From contig CM055816.1 of assembly GCA_029582265.1 (NCBI GenBank), positions 496,001-560,000 of the forward strand: a stretch of DNA of 64,000 nucleotides, given 5' to 3'. The notes beneath the pieces were generated by a model. It was not told the origin of the DNA. It did no database searches and saw only the letters and a program-made list of their open reading frames with translations. Shown piece after piece: positions 1 through 13,375 of the stretch (positions are counted from its first letter, which is position 1; each line of letters opens with the position of its first letter). The stretch comes from Zoroaster sp. YZ-2022. Lineage: Eukaryota > Echinodermata > Asteroidea > Forcipulatida > Zoroasteridae. The position numbers and the translations under genes were made by a program.

Positions 1-291
1 TGCAAAAATCAGGTGGGAGGGGCTACGGGTGATTGGCGGGTCACTGTGTCACACGTCATCACCTGGGAGGTGTTGCGAGCCTGCAAATCAGCCGGCAGAG
101 CCCGGGCTCTTAAACTGCAAGGTACACGGCTCGACCCCTAGGACACTAGTGGCACATTATGATCTGAGGATCACTTACACCCCTCCCTACCAACCCCAAC
201 CTTGTTAAGATTAGCGAACAACTTATCGTTAATGGCACAAAGGGCACATCGATTGCCATAAGTGCCACATACCCTACAACAACAACAACAA
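1..291 (+). mobile_element. 3' end of a LINE (same family as 27226-29689), cut by the window edge
   Basis: Positions 35-240 align by eye with 29245-29640: shared blocks include CATCACCTG, CTGCAAAT and GGGCTCTTAAACTGCAAGG. Both copies end in the same small inverted repeat (TGGCAC at 233 to GTGCCA at 267; 29636-29670 in the other copy) followed by an (AAC)n tail, here 277-291. A conserved 3' hairpin plus a short simple-repeat tail is typical of non-LTR retrotransposon 3' ends, where the reverse transcriptase recognises the RNA. No coding part is visible because the window starts inside the untranslated region. Confidence 0.7.
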
Positions 292-1189
292 ACTGGTTTT
301 GCGCAAAAACGTCATAACTCGGAGACGTTTTTGCACTGACACGACGATTTGTCAATGATGTAATGACCATCGTACGTACGTTATTGCGAAGGAACACTCA
401 CCACAAACAAACGCCATGTACAAGACTTTTGGAGTGGATTGGATTGCCCCGATTATCTCTCTCTGACTTGATTATTCTCATTTAACTCGGGAGAAAATAA
501 CACATTTCACAAACTGTCAGCATTAGCAAAAATAACACATGGATATCTGGCATGAAGACAACAAATCAGCTATCGGTAATGGTGGTCGTGATAATCCTAT
601 TAGAACAACCATCATCGACATGGGGGACGGCAACAAGAACACATCGAACTGGCCCATCGTCCACCCCAAAGCCTGTGACAACGACGGCGGCACATTTGCA
701 AATCGGTTCAGAGATTTTGGAAATAACACAACCTTCCACGGTATCAGCTATCTGACCAACAGCAAATACAACGGTGTCCGAAGGTTTGACAATTTTGTTT
801 CTTTTTTTTCTTCAATAATATTGTTAACAAGTAAAAACTGTCTGCGGCGACACCATGTAGGCCTATAAATTCTTTTTTGAGTAGTAAATAGTTCTGAAAA
901 GAATCGGTTGAAATCAACGAAACCAGACGTAGGCGTATTTTACGGGTTAACGTAATGCGTGGCGTGGCGCATTATCGCAAGCAAGCGTGTCCTTTCCTAT
1001 TTTTAATTCGGTAAACAGCGAAAAGAAAATACATCGATTAAGCAAACATTACACTCTAAAAACTGAAGTGTTAAAAGTAACTCTTGAAGTGTCATTTTTA
1101 ACACTTACGAAGAGTGCGAGGAGGGACTACTCTCCTAGTGTTATACCCAACAAACACATTTATGTTTTTCAAACATAATAAAAATGTTA
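292..1189. other. Non-coding stretch, no firm feature
   Basis: No convincing gene. It contains only short open frames, one of which (552-755) is listed separately, and a CpG-containing stretch at 900-990. I see no RNA gene or repeat here. Confidence 0.5.
552..755 (+). CDS. Doubtful small secreted-type open frame
   Basis: The 67-residue frame starts with a signal-peptide-like leader: MKTTNQLS, then the hydrophobic run VMVVVIILL and a polar SSTWG that could be a cleavage site. A Ser/Thr/Pro-rich tail follows. This is the only reason to list it. There is no recognisable domain, no homologue I can name, and no supporting splice signals beyond a weak GT near 740. A random frame with a hydrophobic start is the more likely explanation. 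Confidence 0.15.
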   Translation: MKTTNQLSVMVVVIILLEQPSSTWGTATRTHRTGPSSTPKPVTTTAAHLQIGSEILEITQPSTVSAI

Positions 1190-2420
1190 TGTAAAACATC
1201 ACTGTGATATTTTGAAATAATGTTATTACGACATGGTCTTACAAACATTTTATTGACGTTTTCATGACATCCATGTAAAATATCAATGTAACGTTTTTAT
1301 TTCATCATCTTGACATAATTCTAAAACATCATTTAAATGTCCTCATATCATTGTTCAGATATTATAAGTAATAGTTTAAATACGAATATAAAATGTTATA
1401 ATGATATTCCCTAATAATCTTAAAACCATCCAAATGACGTATTCTTGACATTTTTGTAAAATATTTGCATAACGTTTTTCTTATATCGTCTTGACATAAT
1501 AGTAAAACATCACTGAAATGTCTTAATATCATTTCAGAGATATAGTAAGTCATGGTTTAAACAACAATTAAAAACAATCAAATGACATTTATATCCGAAT
1601 ATCTTAACATACTTCTCAAGCATCATTTAAATGTCTTGATGTCATTGTACAAATACAATAAACCAGGGTTTAAATAATGGCTTTACAATGTTTGAATTAT
1701 ATTTTCTCATAATTGCGACATGGTCTTAAAAACATCCAAATAACATATTCATGACATCTTTGTAAAATATTAGCATAACGTTTTTCTTACATCGTGTTGA
1801 CATAATGGTAAAACATAATTCAGATGTCTTAATATCATTTCAGATATATAATAAACCATGGTTTAAATAACACTTGAAAATGTTTCGATGATATTTCTAA
1901 TGTTATTGCGAGATGACCTTACTAACATTCAAATGACGTGTTCAAGCATGATGTTTTTATCACATCATCTTGGCATAATTCTAATACATCATTTAAATGT
2001 CCTCATATCATTGCACAGATAATAAATGAGGCTTAAAATATTTCAATGATTATTTCTAAAAATGTTATGGCTACGTACATGGTCTTAAATTTAGTCCAAA
2101 TGACGTATTCATGACATTCATGTAAAATGTAAGTGTAATATTCTGATGACATTATATCAACATAATGCTAAGAGTGCATCAGTTGAATGTACTAAAACTA
2201 TTGTGGAGATACTATAATATGAATTACAAATATTTTTTAATGGTCTTATAAACTTCCAAATGACATTATTCACATCATCCTTGTAAAATATTAGTATTTT
2301 TTGATGACATATCGACAAAATGCTAAAGGAAAACATTAAAAATTTCCTCATATCATTGCCAAACAATGGTTTAAAAGCGACTAAGTACTCATAAAATCCA
2401 AAAGATAATATTTTGACATT
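1190..2420. repeat. Degenerate AT-rich tandem repeat, about seven units of roughly 120-300 bp
   Basis: A block containing TTGACATAAT, then AAAACATCAT, AAATGTC and a pyrimidine-rich ATATCATT recurs. Anchors lie near 1312, 1491, 1612, 1798, 1969, 2158 and 2313. Between anchors the words TGTAAAATAT, ACGTTTTT, CCAAATGACGTATTC and GACATGGTCTTA also recur. Units are diverged and uneven in length, so this is an old satellite-like array rather than a fresh expansion. Confidence 0.65.
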
Positions 2421-4699
2421 ATGCATCTTAATTAGGAACTCTTCAAAAAGAAAATGCAAACGTACATGGTGCTAGCACATACATTACTAGATTGTATTTC
2501 CACCATACAAAGTTTTAAATCTTACTTATGATGACCCTTCTTAATAAGTTACACCAATGTGTATTCACTTTTCCCATGTATAATATATACATGTATAAGC
2601 ATGCACATTGATAAAAAATAAGATTTTGTATGACAAAGATGTTCAAAAATCACATACATAAATAGTAATGACCGGTGATTAAAATTTTGTTTTAAAGTAA
2701 AATTCTTATTGAAAGCATTGGTTGAGCCATTTTTTTAAAATAACTAACTTGGATCACAGATTTTACAGCTCTAAAAAAAGCAGGGAAAAAAGTTTGTAAC
2801 AGGGATTACAGATTTTCAGCTTAAGAAATCAGGTGAAAAAAACATTGTAGGAATCACAGGCACACCGACTCAACTGTGCCACTATCATGTAAAGAAAATT
2901 TCCCCGTAATAAATCATTTTATTTTGGGCTGCTCTTCCGTAATCTAAGTTATTAAGGGCAATTCTCCGAGAATGGAATGACGTCCATTCAAGTACTGCCC
3001 ATAAACACTGTACAAATACAATAGCATACTTTTAAATTCAAACTTTTTAAAACTGTTTTTTTTAAAGTTTTTTATTGAAAAATATTTATTCATTAACATT
3101 GAATAAATGTTTGTCACAGAAGATGTCAAAAGTCATAGTAAAAATCATTGTAACAGTAATAAATAATTTAATAGAAGTGCAGTGCAAATCCGTAACCATG
3201 GTTACCGTAATTCCGTTACCATATATTAAAGTACCAAGCAAATGTCTGAAAGTGATATTTTTTATAGAACTTGTAGGGAGGTATATTTAGAAAAAAACAA
3301 TGTTGGGATTTTTATTTTTATTTTCTTTGCCCCAAAAATTACTTTTGTGCATTATTTTGGAAATGGAATTACTTGTGATTTTCTCATGTTTTATTTTTAA
3401 ATTATTGGAGAACACGAAAAATAATTTTTTTTTTTTTTTTACATACAAAAGTAATCTTTGGTACAATGGCTATCTAGACACATCAACAATTATTTTCCCA
3501 CAAGGCCTCCACTAATCACAATGTCCAAGATAATTAAATTCGAATTTTTAATAAAAATTCCACTTTTTCAGACTTACTACCCCAAAATCCATAATTCTCC
3601 CAGAAAACAAAGCTTTTTTTAATTTTTAACCACTTGGACTGGATTCCCTATGAAATTCTCGTCTAAAATCGATATAAATTATTCCTCTATTGCTAATGTA
3701 AAATGTTGACATTTGTTTTTCTCTCCCATGGCCTTACAAGTATCTTGCTTGTTTATACAAGGTCTTCTTCAGCACTGGTGCTAGCACCTTTTTTCAGCTT
3801 CTGGTGATGAAACAAATAAAATAAATACATGTTATACAAACAGTTACATGAACATGGGGCAAAGAATAATTGATCTTTAAATTTGAGTGTTTATCATGGA
3901 TGATTACGGTCATCTTTTGTTTTAAAATCATGTACATGTACATGTACACTTTGCAGTCATTACACGACAATAATAAAGTCATCATAACGTGCTATGATGT
4001 CATGTATGTTTATGTTATGAAATGTGAACTAAAAACATGCAATAAAGAAAATATCTTCTTAATTAATAATTACTTGCTCCTAAAATGAAGCTTTATCCTT
4101 CAAATGAAGATTAATTGCAAACAAATAAATTGTGATGACTTCATTTTTTAGTGAAACAGTAAAAATTTCTTTAATAGCTTTATAAAAACAATTTCATGCG
4201 CATGACAAATTATTTGGTGAAAATCTAGTGTACTGGACAAATTCGTAAAAACTCCCTTGCTTATGCTTGACAAATGAGGCCACAATTCTTTCAACAATGA
4301 ACATACAAACAATGTAACAGTTTAACCATGAAAATACCAATCATTCAATAAAATGTTACGCATTATCCAACAAAGAATTTACCGGTATACCATCGCCTTT
4401 GATCACATCACATAAGTTCTCATAGAGTTTTAAAAATGTCCATCTCAAAGGCCCCTTAAAAAAGGACCAAAAAAACCTAGACCTACATGTTTTTACCATA
4501 ACATGTAGGTCAATATTTCTTTGTAATGTGCTCTATTCATCATACAGGTTTTGATAAACCAGCAAAAGTGCTTTTTAAGTCAGTTTGTCAAGATATGTAT
4601 GTCTGGTTCAAGCAAGGTACATGTAATTAACGCCTGTCAGATTAAACACACATACATTTGAAGTAAGAGGTGATATTTACAACATTTTAATGAAATAAT
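2421..4699. other. AT-rich non-coding DNA downstream of the host gene
   Basis: No gene, RNA or transposon was recognised. It has homopolymer T/A runs (for example near 3425) and ACATGTACATGTAC-type alternating words near 3930. The open frames are short and have no domain signal. Confidence 0.5.
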
Positions 4700-4705
4700 T
4701 TTATT
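4700..4705 (-). terminator. Poly(A) signal of the DUF4806-like gene
   Basis: On the minus strand AATAAA directly follows the TAA stop at 4706-4708, separated from it by nothing. Such closeness is unusual, so the true 3' end may use another signal further down; the AT-rich DNA below 4700 has several near matches. Confidence 0.4.
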
Positions 4706-7700
4706 TTAACAACTAACGAGACAAACCTTTACAAAGTTTGACCCCCCTGGCTGGTTGGGAGCATTTCGCAGAACTTCACTAATCTCAAAAAGAATATCGC
4801 CCTGCTTTGTTCTTAGTTTTGTCAGCCTCAGCACAGCCTCTGTGAAATACAAATTAATTTTTAACTTAGAGTGGCATATCTTCAAAATATACAACAGTAA
4901 AGCACTGATTTACAGGCATTGTTAACAAACATGATCTATGAGACAAACTGATTCAATTAAAAAACGAAATGATGAAATTGTATGATAGTGCCGTTCCATA
5001 AACCAAATAACTGTAGGTTGGATAAATTGTTCTCATTCACATAAAAATCTGCATGTAAAAATAAAAACTCAATGTCGCATTATTCAAATCCTTTAAAGGT
5101 CACATGAAATAGATTTTTTTTTTCTGGCGTAAACAATAAAGTATGCTTATTAAAACATATATTCGTCCTTGGTATTTTTTCCTCACCCGTTTATACCATA
5201 ACAAATTTAAAATTAAGGGGGGCCGCCCTGCTCCTCCCGCACCTCCTCATTAACATAAAATCTGTGATGTACACTTAAGAGATTGTAGAAAGTATTCACT
5301 GATACCTTTCTTTCTGTCAAATATAAAGTCTTGACAAGTCTTGGTTGCTTAGTTACAGTAATGTCATGTAGGCAAAATTGGTCAAAACTGTAATTTTTTT
5401 GTTTTCACAAAGTGATGGATTGCAGCCTTGTGCGTGTATTACTGCGTGTGTCAAAATGCAGTGCTCAATGTTTTTTTAGTTTTTAGTGATGTGAATGGAT
5501 CATGCCACACAGAGCAGTGTTCTGTGTGTTCCCTTATACGTGAAAACTTTTTTTTTTTTTTTACAAAGTGAATTTTTTGTTTATTAAGTATGTTATTCGT
5601 TTATAGTTGTTTACAAAAACATACAGTTATGTATCATTTGAGATTTAAGCTTTCTGAAAAAGTAAAAATGAATGATTTTTGAGATTGAAATACATCAAAA
5701 GCACGATTTTAAAACTTTACCAACTGCAATCGGCAATATCTCGAAACGTGGTTTACCACTGCTTGGTCAAATACGTCACTTTGTGAAAACTGCAATGATA
5801 TAGTCCGAGGGCTGGAAGGCCCCCACACACACACGACCGCCACCTGTATTTCTTTGTTCCTTGGGATGTCCTCAATAAGAAAACCGATGTTAACATGAAA
5901 AAGTTTGGCTCTGGGCCTATTGTTTATTTTCCCATTATGATGTTCACACAAATTACACTTCTTAGCATAGGGGTGGAGGGGGATAAGACATCCTCCAATT
6001 TAAATGTAATTTGCCACAGTTGTTATTCAGTTACATGACGTCATAACAAGTGGGAGGGGCAGGGTGCACAGTAGGCCTCTCCAGCCCACAGACTAAGAGC
6101 ATTCATTTTACAATCAAACTTAAAAGAATAAATATTATTCTTACTGAGAACAATGGTGCAGCACAGCTGGGCCTTGAATGCCAGTTTCCCCTTTTGGCCT
6201 CTGAGGGAAAACCTGCTCATCACCGAGTTGCCTAAAATAGCTCTCATGACGCATCTGACTAATTTTGCCAGGTCGTCTCCTCTCTCAATTTGTGAGAGTG
6301 CTTTCACCTGAGAAATAAATATTGCATATCATTTTTTTGTTCACCTTGGTTTTGTTATTGTTCTGTTTTTACACAAATTGCTTTATCTCACTCTTTTAAA
6401 TGCAGTTCTAATTGAAAAACTGAACAGTTAGTGAGAAGATATAAAACTATTTGTGATTTATTTTTGCCAGACTTTCCATGTTATTATCTGGGTGTTTTTT
6501 TTATTGTAACCGTATGTATTAATTATTAACCCTACATGTAACATCATTTATTAAATGGTTAGAAAACCAGCTCAATACAACATCCTCCAAAGATTGAGCC
6601 TGTAATGCAACAAAATAGAAATAACTACATCTGATCGTTGGTTCCGTTCTAAAAAATCCTTACCACAAAATGTGTATATTATTACCACTTCATAACTCCT
6701 GAAACTCCTGAAAAACATCTCCCAAGGCATAGCTTCTTTTTAGATGTATTTATTTTAGTCTGCAAGGTCCTTTCGATTATTACAGATATTAAAAAGCCAA
6801 TAAGGACCTTACAGCATTAAGAATGTTTTGTTCTCATCTCAATGCAAAAATGTACAACAATATTTTTTACAACAGTTGCACAACCTGCGATATTGAGGTC
6901 TAATCTCAAATTTTATCTGCATAGACAACAGGTTGTTTTTGACCAGAAGACTTTCATGATAAATTGCGAGAGTTCAACAATTTGTGCAAACATGACAAAG
7001 TCATGGGTATTCAAGATGGCATGATATATTTAGACATATAATGCTTGGCGTAGATTAAGAGTTAATGAAGGCATAAATATTTACGTACCTGGCGCTTCTG
7101 TTTGTCTGGCTCATCAGCTAGTTTTTCTTCAAATTGGAGCATTAAATTTAATGTCTCCATAGGTTTACCCTCTGGTAAGAATGAAGATATTGTCAGCTCT
7201 TCTGGGTTTTTCTGGTCACCCAGGACTGACAAAGCCTGCTCAGCCTTTTTGAGCCTTTCTAATACTAAAAGAACAACAAATAATATTTTATAGGGCACTC
7301 AGTATTTAAACAACCATTACAATAAACATGATTCCACTGGGAAAGGAAATAAATTGCAGTGAGAAAGAATTTAATTGCACTAAATTATTTACCATGAGAT
7401 AACTATTTACTGAAAATTATGCATAAACTATCACCCTTCATTTCAGAAACAGCGATGATCTTTTTAGCAGTTGTTCCATGGGATTGCATTGCAGATATTC
7501 ATGTAAAACACAAGGGCAGACCTAGCATTGAAAAACTAAAGACTCCAAATTATTCAATTAAACAGTTAAATGCACTAATTTTACTACAAAGTATTTATTA
7601 TCCTGTAAATGATTTGTATCAGAACAAGTGTTACTCAACACTTTTGTGTAAAAATACCTTCTTGAAGCATACTGTGAATGCTTCTTGACTGTTCTGGAAA

Positions 7701-10700
7701 TCGACTCCCCGATGACGTCTCGGAATTCATGGAAATGTCCAGCTCACTTTCCCCTACACATAATTTGAACAAAATAACAATAAGAAATGAACAAAATACA
7801 CATATGTATATTTTTACATTCTGTAATGAATTAACTCATAATATTTAATGTAAAATTGTATTTATATAGTGAATGAGACATTTCTAGCAGCAGAAAACTG
7901 GGCTTCATTAATACATATGCACATACATTTAACTTCATCAATGCGAGTCTAAAGTAGTCCATGCTGAGGCCGCAAATTTCTTGGTACCAAATCATAGTAG
8001 TAATGCTCACATTATACCATTTTATTTTGGCCAAAATGGGCATGACTGCCATTTTTCAAATGACCCGATCTCCCTAACCAGTGAGCCAAATTTGTTGATA
8101 TTGGTATCTTTGGAAAGTAAAGGTCAAAAGGTCATCAAACTTCAAATTGCCCACCATAAATAATGATGGCAAATTTGGATTCCTTACACAATTTACCTTT
8201 CAAAAGAGACTTAGACTTAGATATCAAATGAATATTGTCTGATATCGACCCATACGCATGTGGATCGTTCACCACTGTAAACACTAGGTGTCAATAACAA
8301 AGTCTGATCCCAACCAACTATTTTAAAACTAATTTGTAACAAGTACATGTATTTGTTCCTGTTAATTTAACAAAAACAACCAAAAAGCAAGAGTATTTAT
8401 GACATGTGACTATTTTTTTGTCACCAGTAACTGCTCACACAGCAGAGTACATTTTTTTCTGACAAAGGGAGCAATATATAACCAAGTCAAAAGTTGTTTT
8501 TCAACGACATCTTCATTCAAAACATACCTGTATCATTTCCTGTCGACCAAACATCTGGTGTTCCTGGCATTTCTATTTCATCAACATGGATGACACCAGA
8601 CCCTGAAATAGTATCATACAAAGTTTGAAAAATAATAATCTTATATTTCCCTAAATTAAACGCAAAAAAGCAAGTTTATAATCACCCCCACCACCGAAAA
8701 AGGGGGAAATTTCTACATAAAAACTATAACTTCCAAGCCAAGGTAAAAGCTTCTTTAGAGCTTGTTATTTGTTTTGCAATGGTTTTGCTCAACTCTATGT
8801 CAAATTCGTTTAAGGGTTAATCCTGTACATGTACAATAAAAGTGCAATTCACCTTGATTCACCAATACATACACTGTACATCATGTATGAGCCTGTAATT
8901 CTTACAATCACACTCTGTAGTTTAACATGCTACTGTTCATGCATATGATATGAGGCTTAAAGGTATATAGCATTGATAGAGCTGACAAAACAGGCAGTAT
9001 TTGAATTTACAAACTAGTGAACTTTAGAGCTCAATCCCTCATCTAAATCACAATAAAAAAGTGAAAAACAGTTTTTTACAAAATTAATGGGATAAATTTG
9101 TTCAGGATACATTGTAATTAGGTACTGGTAATATTGACCTACACAATTTACATATTTGTATCAAACTTTTATCCCATTTGCTTGTTTGAATGGTCTTACC
9201 TTTGTTTCTCTCATCAATATTCATTAGTTAGGATTCCAAATGGAAATATACTGAGACAATAGAAACTTACCACTTGTTTTGGAATCGCTGATGGTCAAAC
9301 CAGGTGTTACTCACCTGGGCCATGAGAACTCAAAGGTCACGTGACCATGTGTGACCGATTTGTCTGTAGGGGCTACACTGACTTGCCAAAATAAGTGCAC
9401 ATATTACATTTGTGCATTGTGATTACTGATAATTTAAGGTCGAAAAAGTGATGTTTCTATTGTGTCTCATTAAAACAATTGGTGTCTTGTATTACTATGA
9501 CAGTTAATTAGGTTTTCCCTCAGCAATTCCTGTGTTTCAAAGGGTAGGTTGTATTAATTTTCCAATGTACCAACTGCATGCTGAATCTTTACTTTAGATA
9601 CAGTGTAGCTACTTGTACATATTTACAGTATGATATATCTTTGGTAAAGATAGTCTTAACAGTTTTAACAATGTAGTAACTGCTACACAGATTAATAAAA
9701 TTAAGTTCTCAAACTCACAGAAATTAATTCCTACCTTGCTCCTCATCTGAGTCACTTCCATGACCACTTTCTTGTTCATAGCGTCTTGGCCTTTTTCTAG
9801 CCCTTTCTTTGATGGTTACTCTTTCATCATCGGTGTCAACGTTTGATGTGTCGACAGCTCTTTGTGCAGCCTTCAACGCACCAAAGTAGTCTTGATATTC
9901 TAAGAAAAAAAATTGAAAAAAACTAAATTATTAAATACAAATGATACAAAACCAACTCAATTTTCTCTAGATTTTATTTTACTGGATATATGGTCATTCA
10001 AAGTTGCATGGTCTTGTGACCCCTATCTCACAAAATAATTGACCGAGGACCTTAATATTTGAGTTTTCTCATGTACACCGTTTCACCATAAAAATTTGAG
10101 GTTATATTGGCACAGAATGACTCATATAACAAATTTATACTAGACATGTTTCAGTCAGGAAGCACCTTAAGAAGCATCATTCAAATGTGTGTAGAATTTG
10201 TGTACAATAGCGACATCCAGGAAGAAAAGCCAGAAATAGCAAATGTTCCTCAAATGAGCAATCACCTGACTTGAGTCTTGGTATGTACCATACTTTGTGT
10301 CCACAATAGGGGTGTAACAATACCATTTTTTCATGATACGATACGTTCGCAATACTTTGTCCTGATATGATACGTATCATGATACCTATTGTGAATACTA
10401 AAAATGCAACAATAAAGAAGTGTCAGTAGCCCTAGGAAGTCAGTGAAGTTTTTCCAGGACGAAATGTCAACAAATATAAGGATATTTTTATAAAGTAAGA
10501 ATTTTCTTTTTTTGGTGTGCATAATATTCAGTATTGTGTGTGTTGATGAAATTCTGAATTTTTTACTCAACATTTTACACATGACGGAACTTTTGTCAAT
10601 ATCTTTATCTGGACTATTTTACAGCAGGGGAAGGAGAATGAAATAACAACATGAAACTGTGTGTACATTTGTATATGTCTGTTTGTATTGTTTTTAAGTC

Positions 10701-11399
10701 TCTGTACGATATTGGGTAATTCACAACATACTGTCTAGTATAGATTTGTTATATGGGTCATTGGTGAATCATTACATCCCTAGTCCATAACTCGACACAT
10801 AGTTCTCTCAATATGTACTAACCAGACTTTCCGATGAGGAGCACCTCATATTTTGACCACCCATCCTTGTCAGGCAGTTCAGCACATTTAATGCGCCTAT
10901 TCTGGTCTCCGGGAGGCCAATAGCACATGATCTGTTAAATAAAAACAACCGTTTTAAGAATGGTACCGATTGGTAATGTTTTCAAAACTGCTGTTAGTGA
11001 AAATATACTTGCTCGTTTCCAACAAAAGGCCCAAACTGAAAGTTTCAGCTTATAACGGCGGTGAACATTCAGTTTACAAAAAAACCATATACTTTGTATA
11101 TCCTTCATAATGAGGGAATCTTGAAAGAGTACTATGTCCAACATATACATTGTCTTCACTCACCTTTCTAAAAAAGGAAAAAAAACAAAAAACAATCATA
11201 CAAATTAACTTCTCGTGGGCAAATGATTCCCCCCCCCCCCCCACCGACTAGCACCAACACTATCAGGGGCAATATGTAAATACATGTTAAATTTTGATTC
11301 AAATATAATTCTTACCTGTTTACTGCTCTTCTCAATCCAGGATGTAGGGACACACTCCACCGTATCATCTTTGAGGAAGATTACAATACAATAAGGCAT
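4706..11399 (-). CDS. Eight-exon gene for a DUF4806-like protein of 331 residues
   Basis: Coding exons, in transcript order: 11316-11399, 10823-10931, 9735-9899, 8528-8602, 7658-7753, 7089-7258, 6145-6307, 4706-4839. Every junction has GT and AG and all phases agree, which random frames would not give. Residues 1-64 hold an N-terminal module (MPYCIVIFLKDD..., then a CYWPPGDQ motif). Residues about 90-120 are acidic and basic with a nuclear-localisation-like KERARKRPRRY and an SDSDEE run. Residues about 176-233 are helical and charged. Residues about 234-331 contain FSLRGQKGKLAFKA followed by a hydrophobic stretch, the pattern I associate with DUF4806. Proteins pairing such N-terminal and DUF4806 parts are common and uncharacterised in cnidarians, echinoderms and fish; some sit beside transposases, so domestication or a transposon origin is possible. 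The function is unknown. An ATG at 11399 opens the first coding exon; a spliced 5' untranslated exon upstream is possible. The 8528-8602 and 7658-7753 exons are low-complexity and may be alternatively used. Confidence 0.85.
10307..10782. mobile_element. Short non-autonomous hAT-like element in intron 2 of the DUF4806-like gene
   Basis: The 476-bp element begins TAGGGGTGTAACAATACC and ends in the imperfect inverted copy, TAGGGATGTAATGATTC when read on the minus strand at 10782. It is flanked by GTCCACAA (10299-10306) and GTCCATAA (10783-10790). That is an 8-bp target duplication with one mismatch, the size typical of hAT transposons. Palindromic GATACG/CGTATC words lie near the left end. No transposase frame is present, so it needs an autonomous partner. 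Confidence 0.8.
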
Positions 11400-13375
11400 T
11401 TTGTACCACGGCTACTGCACATGAAAAAGACAAGTGATGTACAAATAAATTTAATAAATGGTATACTTCACTTGTACAATACACAAGTGCCTGTAGACTT
11501 TTTCTGGATCAAATATTAATGAAAAAATGTTTTAAAAATCAAATGTCAGCACTTTTCAATTACATTTAAGTTAAATTATTGACAATTTAAATAACTCCAA
11601 CATCCCAAATATAACTACAAACAACATAGGCCTACTGCGAATGAAGTTAATTATGCAACTTAGAATATTATTCACATACATGTACATGTAGCATTTTGAC
11701 CAACTAATTCTACCTCCATGGACCAACACATGTCTTTATCTTACAGTTACATGTATGTTATAAAGAAACACTGGCATGTGTGTATCAAATGTGAGATTTT
11801 ATGTGCATCTAGACAGAACTGCCATTCTGTCAGGAAATGCCCTGTTCATGCATGGAACTGTATGTGTACATGATGGTCCAGATGGTGAATTGTTTATCTC
11901 ACAAATTTGGTCACTGGTTATGTAACAGACATGTACATTCACAGTTAACACAAATCCCCCTGCCAGTGGCCATGTAGCACAAGTATTAAAAAAATAAAAA
12001 TAAAAATGATTTAAATTTGTTTAGGCCTATTTTATTGAAATTATAGGGCTAGGAGTTAACAAGTTATTAACAGATGGGAAATACATGTACAGTGTACATG
12101 TACATGTAACTGTCTAAAACCATGCTAGAACTGAACAACCAGAGGATTCAAATCAACATTTTAAGGGTATAGGACCATGGTCCCCTTCAAGAGACCATGA
12201 GAATGGAATGTGGGTGTAATAGGTGGATCAGATGTAAGGAATGTGCATTAGTGCTGGACAGGACTGAATGAAGTAATGGACTTCTGAAGGACATGGGGAC
12301 TTGGCTAGGAGACCTGTGAGGAACACCTGTTTATAATCGGGAATATTGGCCCGTATAGACCAATATGTCATGTGAAGTCACATTATTTACAAATGACCTT
12401 CTTAATGTCAAACTGCTCTGGACACAAAATGTACTGGTCTATGACAAGAAACCATAAAATCTGAAATTTTGAGATGTCCGTAGAAAATTTCCAAAATTGA
12501 TTTATTTGTAATAATTAAGGCACTAACAAAATCTTATTCATCTTGAGTTACATGTAAATGCATAGCATAAATCTACATTAATATTATTATTATTAATTAT
12601 ATAGTGTTGCATTGAAAATAAGCTCTGTACAATAATGGCTAATTAACTACATTTACTAATTAGTGGGCCAAATTAATCCCCTCCAAAATTTAGTATGGCC
12701 AGAGATATGATTTTTATAATTCTGGAAGAAAAACTGCATTTCATGATTCAACATGAAGGGTAAAATTTCTTTTTAAAAGGTGAGTGGGTGTTTTCTCATG
12801 GGTAAAGTGAGGATTTGAATTTCTTCCTCCGTGGTTTAACAGTTTTTACAAATATTAACCATGAGGAAAAATGGTAAAAAATTCAATCTGGATTCAGGCA
12901 TGATTCGTGTTATTTCAGGGCAAATAAAGCTTTCTGAGGAACATTCAGATGCAAAAGAAACCTGCAAATATTTTTTTTTCATTTTTTTTCTTCATTTTTT
13001 TCCCCATTTATTCTGGGAAGAAAGTAGACAAACGTGTAAAGAATTAATAACACCATGAACATGTACAGGTATTACATGAATAAAAGAGTATACGCAACCC
13101 ATGGTTGTTGAAAGTATGAAAAAGCATTGGAATGGTAGAGCTGACAAAACAGTTCCAGGCAGTCTTCATACTTTTAAAAGTGACTGAACATACATACATA
13201 TGTACACATAAAACTAGATATAAGTTTTTGTCACAACAAAAACAAGGTGTTCGGTTGAAGTTAAAATGGTTACGTCATCAATTCGAAGTGTTGGAGAAGT
13301 CAAATGTTAACGTCTGTTGAAGTTCTCGCGAGAAGTTTATTTGAATACAATACAATACTGAATTTAGAAATTATT
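11400..13375. other. Upstream flank of the host gene; no second gene seen
   Basis: Probably contains the promoter and 5' untranslated region of the DUF4806-like gene, but I see no decisive core promoter. Several blocks resemble 15.6-16.9 kb: ACATACATGTACATGTA near 11676, a TTTATGTGCAT-like block near 11800, an A-rich block near 11985, and CTGGATTCAGG near 12887. This suggests an old duplication or a shared repeat. A run of C occurs at 11231-11242. Confidence 0.4.

Noticed and set aside
9199..9290. A 17-base microexon in the DUF4806-like gene (after GACCATCAG, before GTAAGT)
   Set aside because: Including it shifts the phase and brings a stop in the next exon, whereas skipping it keeps the frame open.
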